Assembly (NCBI GenBank): GCA_007129525.1
Contig: SKVI01000391.1
Coordinates: 1 to 5,653 of the forward strand
From: Gemmatimonadota bacterium
GTDB taxonomy: Bacteria; Gemmatimonadota; Gemmatimonadetes; Longimicrobiales; Gaopeijiaceae
DNA length: 5,653 nt
Direction of reading: 5' to 3'
Of this stretch, positions 1 to 5,653 are shown piece after piece. The position numbers and the translations under genes were made by a program. The number at the start of each line of letters is the position of its first letter. Positions within the stretch are counted from its first letter, which is position 1. The notes under the pieces were generated by a model. It searched no databases. It was not told the origin of the DNA and worked only from the letters and a program-made list of their open reading frames with translations.

Positions 1-1437
1 ACGGTCAAGAACATCACCGATTTCGGTGCCTTCATCGACCTGGGCGGGCTGGACGGCCTGCTCCACATCACCGACATGTCGTGGGGCCGGGTGGGCCACC
101 CGTCCGAGGTGGTGGACATCGCCGAGGCCCTGGACGTGAAGGTGCTGGACATCGACTGGGACCGGGAGCGGATCTCCCTGGGTCTCAAGCAGCTCCTGCC
201 CTACCCCTGGACCGACATCGACAAGAAGTATCCGGTGGGTGCCCGTGTCAAAGGAAAGGTGGTCTCCATTACCAACTACGGGGCCTTTGTGGAGCTGGAG
301 AAGGGCGTCGAGGGGCTGGTTCACATCTCCGAGATGTCCTGGACTCGCAACATCCGCCACCCCTCGAAGCTGGTCTCCATCGGTGACGAGATCGAGGCCG
401 TGGTCCTGAACGTGGATCCGGAAGAGGAGAAGATTTCACTGGGGATGAAGCAGATCGAGGAGGATCCCTGGCTCTCGCTCCCCATGAAGTACCCCTCCGG
501 CACCCGGATCACAGGTACGATCCGGAACCTCACCTCGTTCGGCGCCTTCGTCGAGATCGAGCCGGGCATCGACGGGCTGGTCCACGTTTCGGACATGAGC
601 TGGACCCGCCGGGTGGAGCATCCCTCGGAGGTCGTCCAGAAGGGCCAGGACCTGGAAGTCCTGATCCTGGACATCGATGCCGAGACCAAGCGGATCTCCC
701 TGGGCATGAAGCAGCTCGAGGACGACCCGTGGCCCGGAATTGCCCAGCGGTTCGCCCCGGGCGTGGAGTGGGAAGGGAAGGTGGCTCGGGTTCAGGACAA
801 GGGAATCGTGGTGGACCTGGGCGACGACATCGAGGGCTTCGTGCCGGCGTCGCACTGCGCCGTTGAGAACGTGGATCGCCTGGACGAGTACTACGAGGAA
901 GGCGATCCGGTGGACCTCCGGGTGTTGGAGTCGGATGCGGCGAATCGCAGGATCGTCCTGGAGGTGATCACCGCCCCGGAGCGGAAGGCCGACCAGGAGG
1001 AGGAAGCCGAGGAGGCGGCCGAAGCCGAGGCGGAGGAAGCAGCTGAAGCCGAGACCGAAGTCGAAGGCGAAGCGGAGGCCGAAGTCGAAGCCGAGGAGCA
1101 GGCCGAAGCCGAGTCCGAGGAAATGGCCGAAGCGGAGGTTGACGCCGAGGACGAAGCCGGGACCGAAGTGGAGGCCGAAGCGGTACAAGTGGAGGAAGAG
1201 GAGGCGGCCAAAGTGGAAGCCGAGGCTGACGCCGACGAGACCGAGGACGCCCCGGAGAAAGCTGAGGACGCTCCGGAGACGGAAGCCGAGGCGGAGGCCG
1301 CTCCCGAAGCCGAACCCACAGACGAAGCCGAGGACGACGACGAGGACGCCCCCCGGGCCGAAGCCGAAGCCGAGGAGGAGGCCGAGGAGGAGGAGGCCGC
1401 CACGAAGGCCCGCAAGGCCGAAGGGGAGGAGACCTGA
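1..1437 (+). CDS. rpsA: 30S ribosomal protein S1, C-terminal part (5' end outside window)
   Basis: S1 binds single-stranded mRNA at the 30S subunit and helps initiation. The frame is open from base 1 and ends at TGA 1435-1437, giving 478 visible residues. The ATG at 76 lies inside an S1 domain and is not the start. S1/OB repeats, numbered from the first visible codon: repeat 1 (truncated) about 1-64, repeat 2 about 77-151, repeat 3 about 164-238, repeat 4 about 251-322. Repeats 1-3 carry the hallmarks (F/Y)GAF(V/I), G-L-(V/L)-H-(I/V)-(S/T)-(D/E)-M-S-W and a closing ISLG(M/L)KQ, with an exact 87-residue period between repeats 2 and 3. This tandem arrangement is typical of bacterial S1 rather than of a single-domain S1 protein. 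Repeat 4 is divergent. Residues 329-478 form a Glu/Ala-rich tail. Family assignment is near certain; the total number of S1 domains cannot be seen. Confidence 0.96.
   Translation, partial: TVKNITDFGAFIDLGGLDGLLHITDMSWGRVGHPSEVVDIAEALDVKVLDIDWDRERISLGLKQLLPYPWTDIDKKYPVGARVKGKVVSITNYGAFVELEKGVEGLVHISEMSWTRNIRHPSKLVSIGDEIEAVVLNVDPEEEKISLGMKQIEEDPWLSLPMKYPSGTRITGTIRNLTSFGAFVEIEPGIDGLVHVSDMSWTRRVEHPSEVVQKGQDLEVLILDIDAETKRISLGMKQLEDDPWPGIAQRFAPGVEWEGKVARVQDKGIVVDLGDDIEGFVPASHCAVENVDRLDEYYEEGDPVDLRVLESDAANRRIVLEVITAPERKADQEEEAEEAAEAEAEEAAEAETEVEGEAEAEVEAEEQAEAESEEMAEAEVDAEDEAGTEVEAEAVQVEEEEAAKVEAEADADETEDAPEKAEDAPETEAEAEAAPEAEPTDEAEDDDEDAPRAEAEAEEEAEEEEAATKARKAEGEET
985..1434 (+). repeat. Low-complexity Glu/Ala-rich acidic tail of S1, imperfect GAAGCC/GAGGCC-type codon repeats
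   Basis: The last 150 codons of rpsA are built almost entirely from GAA/GAG, GCC/GCG and some GAC. By hand count the tail has 61 Glu, 12 Asp and 44 Ala, with only 7 Lys/Arg and no aromatic residues. At DNA level this gives imperfect, out-of-register tandem repeats of 6-9 bases such as GAAGCCGAG, on a purine-rich coding strand; the longest pure purine runs include 1191-1204 and 1420-1432. The tail probably is disordered or a single charged helix. Such tracts are prone to length change by slippage. The frame stays open to a normal stop, so it is part of the protein and not an insertion. Confidence 0.85.
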
Positions 1438-1516
1438 GTCCGTCGATCAGACCGCCATGGGAGGATCACCCACAGTGACGACGGATTCCGCTGATTCCAG
1501 ACGAGGCCGTCCCATC

Positions 1517-1520
1517 GGAG
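1517..1520 (+). promoter_or_regulatory. Ribosome-binding site supporting the ATG at 1526
   Basis: GGAG lies 5 bases before ATG 1526, the start that gives a textbook lipoprotein signal peptide. A competing GGAGG at 1460-1464 sits 10 bases before an in-frame GTG at 1475, which would add 17 residues. The sequence alone does not fully decide between them. Confidence 0.45.
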
Positions 1521-1525
1521 CACCG

Positions 1526-3325
1526 ATGGGGCGGCTTCGTGGCGTCGTGCCGACGCTGGCCCTCCTGGGGCTCATTCTGGCCGGCTGTCGGTTGGGCGAG
1601 GGCCCGCCCCCCGGTGAGCCCACTCCCCCGGAGGCGGCCACGCTGGAAGGGCCGGCGCTGGCCGAGGGTCCCACCGACGAGGACGACGCCCGGATGAGCG
1701 CCGCGGCCCGCCTCGTGGCCGAGGCCCGGGCCGCCCTGGAGGCAGGCAATCCCGCCGAGGCCCTGGATCGGGTGGGCGAGGTGGAGGCCGAGTACGCGGC
1801 CGTCCCCGGCACCCTGGAGGCCCGCTGGCTCGAGGCCCGGGCCCATCGTGATCTGGAGGCATGGGAGGAGGCCGACGCGGCGATCGACCGGTTCCTGGCC
1901 CGGGGGCCGGCCACCACCGAGGAGCGCTCCCAGGGGCTCTTCCTGCGAGCGGAGGTCCGGATTGCCGGCGAAATGGACGGGGGCGTGGAAGCCCTCTTCC
2001 AGGTGCCGGACGATGCCCCTGAATCGATCCTGGAGCCCGCCGAGGCGCTGGCGATGGAGACGGCCGGGGCCATGTCGCTCCGGGTCCTGCGGGATCTCCT
2101 GGACGAGGCGCCCCGCCACCCCCGACTCTATCCGGCGTTCCAGGTGGAGTTGGCCACCCGGCGGGCTCTCATGGGTGACATGCAGCGGAGCCGTGAGCTG
2201 GCCGCCGAGGCGCTGGAGCTGAGTCCGGGTTCCGAGGTGTCCGAGCGAGCCCGGAACCTGGCCGAGGGCCGGGTGGATGCGCTGGACCTGGAGATGGTCT
2301 CCCTGGGAGCGCTCCTCTCGGAAGGCGGCCCGCCCTCCCTCCGGAATCTATCGCAGGAGATCCGGGACGGGATCGAGGTGGCGCTGGCGCAGGCCGAGGG
2401 GGAGGGACTGCCGGTGCGCTTCCAGGTCGTCGATGACGGGGCCTCGCCCACGGAGGTGGCACGACTCGTTCGCCAGCTTGAGGACGAGGGGACCGCGGCC
2501 ATGTTGGGCCCCCTGGACGAGCGGGGACTGCAGGCGGCGGCCGACGCCCGGCAGGGAGCCGTTCCCCTGATCTCGCCCACCGCCAGGACCCTTCCCTCCG
2601 GCCACGCCCATGTCTTCTCCCTCACCGGGGTGGATCCGGCGGCGGCCCGGGCCCTGGCCGGTCTGGCCCGTGACGCCGGCGTGGGCGAGGTGGTCATCGT
2701 CCACCCCCGCAGCCCGGAGATGGAAGAGGAGGCGGGCTATTTCCGCGACGCCTTCCGGGAGCTGGGCGGAGTGGTGCGCCGGACGCTGGTCTACCCGCCG
2801 GGTACGACCAACTTTGCCGAGCCCTTCGAGGAAGTCGTACGACTGGCGCCCCAGGGCCTGGTCCTGCTCCTGCCACAGGACCAGGTGGAGATGGTGGCCC
2901 CCCAGGTGGCCTACTTCGGGGTAGACGACCTGGAGATCACCATCCTGGGCAACGACATCTGGAGCACCCCCGCGGTGCTGGAGGCGGTAAACCCCAGGCA
3001 TACGGACGGCGTGCTCACCATCTCGTCCGGCGACGGCACCGGAGGTTTCGGACCGGGCTGGGACAGCTTCGTGGAGCACTACGAGGAGCATTTCCAGCGG
3101 ACGCTTCGCAGCCCGCTGGCGGCCCTCGGATACGACGCCGCCCGCCTCCTGATGCACGCCTCCCGGGAGGGTGGCGGATCGCCGGAGGCCACTGCCGAGG
3201 CGCTGGATCGGATCCGGGACTTTCCGGGGGCCACCGGCCTCATCTCGGTGGTGGACGGCCGAATCCAGCGCAGCTACACGCCGGTTCTCCTCCAGCATCG
3301 GCAGCTCATCCCGTTCCGTCGCTGA
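1526..3325 (+). CDS. LpoA/LppC-like lipoprotein: TPR-like helices plus type 1 periplasmic-binding domain (putative penicillin-binding-protein activator)
   Basis: Predicted 599-aa exported lipoprotein. Residues 1-20 form a signal peptide with Arg3 and Arg5, a hydrophobic core and lipobox L18-A-G-C21. Arg at +2 (no Asp) predicts outer-membrane sorting in a diderm. Residues 22-54 are a Pro/Gly/Glu-rich linker. About 55-250 are Ala/Leu/Glu-rich helices resembling TPR repeats. About 255-599 match the type 1 periplasmic-binding (LivK/Peripla_BP_6) fold: GALLSEGGP (261-269), an IRDGIEVAL helix (279-287), LGPLDERG and VPLISPTA (347-353), and VLLLPQDQV near 446-454. Helical N-domain plus PBP1 C-domain is the layout of LpoA, which activates PBP1A in gammaproteobacteria; here that role is inferred. 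It could instead be an orphan branched-chain amino acid-type binding protein, but no permease or ATPase genes are in view. The frame is open further upstream to ATG 1139 inside rpsA, but that extension is an implausible Lys/Arg/Pro-rich shadow; ATG 1457 lacks a well-spaced ribosome-binding site. Confidence 0.82.
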   Translation: MGRLRGVVPTLALLGLILAGCRLGEGPPPGEPTPPEAATLEGPALAEGPTDEDDARMSAAARLVAEARAALEAGNPAEALDRVGEVEAEYAAVPGTLEARWLEARAHRDLEAWEEADAAIDRFLARGPATTEERSQGLFLRAEVRIAGEMDGGVEALFQVPDDAPESILEPAEALAMETAGAMSLRVLRDLLDEAPRHPRLYPAFQVELATRRALMGDMQRSRELAAEALELSPGSEVSERARNLAEGRVDALDLEMVSLGALLSEGGPPSLRNLSQEIRDGIEVALAQAEGEGLPVRFQVVDDGASPTEVARLVRQLEDEGTAAMLGPLDERGLQAAADARQGAVPLISPTARTLPSGHAHVFSLTGVDPAAARALAGLARDAGVGEVVIVHPRSPEMEEEAGYFRDAFRELGGVVRRTLVYPPGTTNFAEPFEEVVRLAPQGLVLLLPQDQVEMVAPQVAYFGVDDLEITILGNDIWSTPAVLEAVNPRHTDGVLTISSGDGTGGFGPGWDSFVEHYEEHFQRTLRSPLAALGYDAARLLMHASREGGGSPEATAEALDRIRDFPGATGLISVVDGRIQRSYTPVLLQHRQLIPFRR

Positions 3326-3373
3326 AGTGCCAGTCGGCCCCCCGTCCCGTCTTCGTTCAATCGAACCGTAATC

Positions 3374-3378
3374 AGGAG
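3374..3378 (+). promoter_or_regulatory. Ribosome-binding site of the carboxylase gene
   Basis: AGGAG lies 11 bases before ATG 3390 and 17 before the in-frame ATG at 3396. Its spacing favours 3390, at the long end of normal. Confidence 0.55.
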
Positions 3379-3389
3379 CCCATCGTCCG

Positions 3390-4940
3390 ATGAGCATGAG
3401 AGCCCGTCTGGAGGAGCTGGAGCGACTCAGGGAGGAAGCGTTGAAGGGAGGGGGCGAGCGCCGCCTCCAGGCCCAGCACGACCGGGGCAAGCTGTCCGCC
3501 CGGGAACGGCTGGACCTGCTCCTGGACGAGGACTCGTTCGTGGAGCTGGACCGCTTCGTGACCCACCGCTCCACCGACTTCGGACTGGACGAGCAGAAGA
3601 TCCTGGGCGACGGCGTCGTGACGGGCTACGGGACGATTCACGGCCGGTTGGTCTACGTCTTCAGCCAGGATTTCACCGTTTTCGGCGGCTCCCTCTCGGG
3701 AGCCCACGCCGAGAAGATCGTGAAGCTGCAGGAGCTGGCGGTAAAGAACGGCGCTCCCCTCATCGGGTTGAACGACTCGGGCGGGGCCCGGATCCAGGAG
3801 GGCGTGGTCTCGCTGGGCGGCTACGCCGACATCTTCCTGCGCAACACCCTGGCCTCGGGGGTGGTGCCCCAGATCTCGGTGGTCCTGGGGCCGTGCGCCG
3901 GCGGCGCCGTCTATTCGCCGGCCATCACCGACTTCGTGTACATGGTCCGGGGCACGAGCTACATGTTCGTCACCGGCCCAAACGTGGTGAAGACGGTGAC
4001 CCACGAGGACATCGACATGGAGGGGCTCGGGGGAGCCGATGTGCACGCATCCAAGTCGGGGGTGGCCCACTTTGCCCACGACTCCGAGCCCGAGAGCCTG
4101 GAGGCGGTGCGGGAACTCTTCCGCTTCATTCCCCAGAACAACACCGAGCGGCCTCCCGAAGGATCGGGCGAGCCACCGGCGGAGGACGCGGCCGAAGAGC
4201 TCCTGGAACTGGTGCCCGAAAACCCCAACAAGCCGTACGACGTGACCGAGGTCATTGGGCGGGTGGTGGACGGCGGGCGCTTCTACCAGGTGCACGAGAA
4301 CTTTGCCGGGAACCTGGTGGTGGGGTTCGCCCACCTGGGCGGACACGCCGTGGGGGTGGTGGCCAACCAGCCCATGGTGCTGGCCGGGGTCCTGGACATC
4401 GACGCCTCGGTGAAGGGGGCCCGGTTTGTGCGCTTCTGCGACGCCTTCAACATTCCCCTGGTGGTGTTCGAGGACGTGCCGGGCTTTCTGCCCGGGGTGG
4501 GCCAGGAGCACGGAGGGATCATCCGCGAGGGGGCCAAACTGCTCTATGCGTTCAGCGAAGCCACGGTCCCCAAGCTCACGGTGATCACCCGGAAGGCCTA
4601 CGGCGGCGCCTACGACGTCATGAACTCGAAGCACATTCGCGGCGACCTGAACCTGGCCTGGCCCATCGCCGAGATCGCGGTGATGGGGCCCAAGGGCGCC
4701 GTGGAGATCCTCTTCCGCAAGGAGATCGCCGAAGCCGACGACCCGGAGGCCGCCACCGAGGAGCGGATCGAGGAGTACCGGGAGATGTTCGCCCATCCGT
4801 ACATTGCCGCCTCCCGAGGCTACCTGGATGACGTGATCGACCCGCGGGAGACCCGGGAGCGGCTCATCTCGGGGTTGGACATGCTCCAGAACAAGCGGGA
4901 TTCGAACCCACCCTCGAAGCACGGCAACATCCCGCTCTGA
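3390..4940 (+). CDS. pccB: Acyl-CoA carboxylase carboxyltransferase (beta) subunit, probably propionyl-CoA carboxylase
   Basis: Cytoplasmic biotin-dependent carboxyltransferase that moves CO2 from carboxybiotin to an acyl-CoA, most likely propionyl-CoA to (S)-methylmalonyl-CoA, for odd-chain and branched-chain catabolism. At 516 aa it is the family's usual full length. The N-terminal crotonase-fold half holds NDSGGARIQEG (128-138) and an oxyanion-hole region CAGGAVYSPAITDF (169-182). An acidic Pro-rich linker lies at about 253-275. The C-terminal half holds NQPMVLAGVLDIDAS (326-340), FEDVPGFLPG (360-369), YGGAYDVMNSKH (404-415) and WPIAEIAVMGP (424-434). It ends in the PccB-typical KRDSNPPSKHGNIPL. 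Asp409 in AYDVM matches, from memory, the Asp of Streptomyces PccB (Asp422) that favours propionyl-CoA. The functional enzyme needs a biotinylated alpha subunit, which is not in this window. Methylmalonyl-CoA decarboxylase alpha subunits are close relatives and an alternative, but no membrane subunits are seen. Confidence 0.95.
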   Translation: MSMRARLEELERLREEALKGGGERRLQAQHDRGKLSARERLDLLLDEDSFVELDRFVTHRSTDFGLDEQKILGDGVVTGYGTIHGRLVYVFSQDFTVFGGSLSGAHAEKIVKLQELAVKNGAPLIGLNDSGGARIQEGVVSLGGYADIFLRNTLASGVVPQISVVLGPCAGGAVYSPAITDFVYMVRGTSYMFVTGPNVVKTVTHEDIDMEGLGGADVHASKSGVAHFAHDSEPESLEAVRELFRFIPQNNTERPPEGSGEPPAEDAAEELLELVPENPNKPYDVTEVIGRVVDGGRFYQVHENFAGNLVVGFAHLGGHAVGVVANQPMVLAGVLDIDASVKGARFVRFCDAFNIPLVVFEDVPGFLPGVGQEHGGIIREGAKLLYAFSEATVPKLTVITRKAYGGAYDVMNSKHIRGDLNLAWPIAEIAVMGPKGAVEILFRKEIAEADDPEAATEERIEEYREMFAHPYIAASRGYLDDVIDPRETRERLISGLDMLQNKRDSNPPSKHGNIPL

Positions 4941-4954
4941 GGGGAGGACGCCGT

Positions 4955-4972
4955 GGAGGGAACTTCCCCTCC
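4955..4972 (+). other. Small GC-rich hairpin after the carboxylase gene
   Basis: GGAGGG (4955-4960) and CCCTCC (4967-4972) can form a perfect 6-bp stem with a 6-base loop, AACTTC. A competing pairing joins GGGAGG (4942-4947) with CCTCCC (4968-4973). It starts 14 bases after the carboxylase stop and ends 21 bases before ATG 4994. No U-rich tract follows, so an ordinary intrinsic terminator is not supported. It might act as a 3'-end stabiliser or a weak attenuator, or be chance in GC-rich DNA. Confidence 0.3.
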
Positions 4973-4993
4973 CGGTTCAGGGCATCATTACAC

Positions 4994-5653
4994 ATGCGCC
5001 ACTGTGTGTTCTGCAACGAGGCCCTGGGAGAAGGGATCCCCGAAGCGCCCGCTCCCGGACGTCGCCACGCCTACGACCCCCACCTGGGCCGGCTCTGGGA
5101 GATCTGTTCCCGGTGCCGGCGCTGGAGCCCCGTGCCCATGGCCCTCCGCTGGGAGACGCTGGAGGGGTGGGAGGCCGCCGTCCGGGATCGCGGCCGGACT
5201 CTCCTGGAGACCGAGCACCTGGCGTTGTTGCGGGTGGACGACGGAGAGGTGGTCCGGGTGGGCACGCCCCCGCTTCCCGAGTGGGGTGGCTGGCGCTACG
5301 GGGACCGCCTGCCGGATCCCGTCCGCCTTCGCCGCGGTTTCTTCGCCCGCCTCCTGGGGAGCCTTCCCACACCCCCGCTGGAGGGCTACGACCCGTACGG
5401 GCTGAGCGGACCCATGGGTGGGGTCAGCGGATCCGGGGGACCCTCGCAGTGGTTGGGCTCCCCGTTCCTGGAGCGGGCCACGACGCTGACCCTGGCCTTC
5501 GGCTCCATCCCCTTCGCCCCCGAGTGCCCATCGTGCGGGGTGCCCCTCCCGCTGAATCCCTGGGAGTTCCAGGACGTGACCTTCCGCCAGTCTCGGGAGG
5601 TGGCCGAGGGCGATCCTTCAGCCACGGGGGTCGAGGTCCGCTGCGCCCATTGC
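4994..5653 (+). CDS. Unrecognised protein with two CxxC pairs (putative double zinc ribbon), cut by the window end
   Basis: The frame is open from ATG 4994 to the last base with no stop, giving 220 visible residues. Codons are strongly G/C at position three like the neighbours, whereas the overlapping frames on both strands give Pro/Arg/Ser-rich nonsense. CxxC motifs lie at C4-C7 and C38-C41, then C178-C181 and C217-C220. Each pair is separated by 30-35 residues, fitting two zinc ribbons or one split metal site. Between them is a Trp/Arg-rich region (WRWETLEGWE-like, about 52-60), a GVRVG-like segment and a Gly/Ser/Pro loop (136-157). There is no signal peptide or membrane segment. AGGG at 4979-4982, 11 bases upstream, is a weak ribosome-binding site. 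It follows the carboxylase by 53 bases and could be co-transcribed. I do not recognise a named family; its style recalls lineage-specific hypothetical proteins, perhaps of Gemmatimonadota. Function unknown. Confidence 0.8.
   Translation, partial: MRHCVFCNEALGEGIPEAPAPGRRHAYDPHLGRLWEICSRCRRWSPVPMALRWETLEGWEAAVRDRGRTLLETEHLALLRVDDGEVVRVGTPPLPEWGGWRYGDRLPDPVRLRRGFFARLLGSLPTPPLEGYDPYGLSGPMGGVSGSGGPSQWLGSPFLERATTLTLAFGSIPFAPECPSCGVPLPLNPWEFQDVTFRQSREVAEGDPSATGVEVRCAHC

Noticed and set aside
891..1523. A 210-aa minus-strand frame rich in Ser/Ala repeats
   Set aside because: It is the reverse-strand reading of the Glu/Ala codon repeats in the S1 tail (GAAGCC read as GGCTTC and frames thereof) with no independent support.
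1438..1525. Possible terminator or promoter between rpsA and the lipoprotein gene
   Set aside because: No stable hairpin with a U tract and no recognisable sigma-70-type promoter was found in these 88 bases.
1848..2222. Several Arg/Pro/Trp-rich shadow frames within the lipoprotein gene on both strands
   Set aside because: Their composition is typical of out-of-frame reading in GC-rich DNA, and none has motifs or a ribosome-binding site that outweighs the main gene.
3355..3366. Small inverted repeat GTTC-AATC-GAAC in the gap before the carboxylase gene, considered as an operator or terminator
   Set aside because: The stem is only 4 bp, there is no U tract, and no convincing -35/-10 pair is nearby.
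4892..4909. A perfect tRNA T-arm look-alike on the minus strand: 5-bp stem around the loop TTCGAAT
   Set aside because: It lies inside the conserved C-terminus of the carboxylase (KRDSNPP). No anticodon arm, D arm or acceptor stem with matching ends can be built around it, so it is a chance match.
3372..4922. A 516-aa open frame on the minus strand opposite the carboxylase gene
   Set aside because: It is almost exactly antisense to a confidently identified gene, is His/Gly/Val-rich with no recognisable motif, and is explained by high G/C at third codon positions.
4953..5405. A GTG-started 150-aa frame with a good Shine-Dalgarno sequence just after the carboxylase gene
   Set aside because: The translation is Pro/Ser/Arg/Gly-rich low complexity, and the overlapping frame from 4994 has better codon use, ordered CxxC motifs and stays open to the window end.

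Overview
The window is about 5.65 kb of GC-rich, densely coded bacterial DNA. Four genes all lie on the + strand, and both ends are cut inside a gene. Third codon positions are strongly G/C throughout, and no mobile element, CRISPR array, rRNA or tRNA gene was seen. A lipoprotein with an Arg at +2 after the lipobox Cys and an LpoA/LivK-like fold, an S1 protein with a long Glu/Ala tail, and a propionyl-CoA-type carboxylase together suggest a diderm, high-GC, chemoheterotrophic bacterium. Gemmatimonadota is my best guess; this is an impression from protein style, not a demonstrated placement.

Layout: (1) 1-1437 is the C-terminal part of ribosomal protein S1 (rpsA). It has one truncated and three complete S1/OB-fold repeats with an 87-residue period, then a 150-residue acidic low-complexity tail. 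(2) 1526-3325 is a 599-aa outer-membrane-type lipoprotein with an N-terminal helical (TPR-like) region and a C-terminal type 1 periplasmic-binding-protein domain. This is the architecture of penicillin-binding-protein activators (LpoA/LppC). (3) 3390-4940 is a full-length carboxyltransferase (beta) subunit of a biotin-dependent acyl-CoA carboxylase, most like propionyl-CoA carboxylase PccB. (4) 4994-5653 is the start of an unrecognised protein with two widely separated pairs of CxxC motifs. It runs off the window with no stop.

The gaps between genes are short (88, 64 and 53 bases) and hold ribosome-binding sites but no convincing promoter or U-tailed terminator, so co-transcription of some or all of the four genes is plausible. 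The genes do not form an obvious single pathway: translation, envelope biogenesis, propionyl-CoA/odd-chain and branched-chain carbon metabolism, and an unknown zinc-ribbon protein. No gap exceeds 300 bases.

I found no clear new system. The points most worth a second look are the S1 acidic tail next to a degenerate last S1 domain, the LpoA-like lipoprotein outside the usual gammaproteobacterial setting, and the cut-off double CxxC protein.
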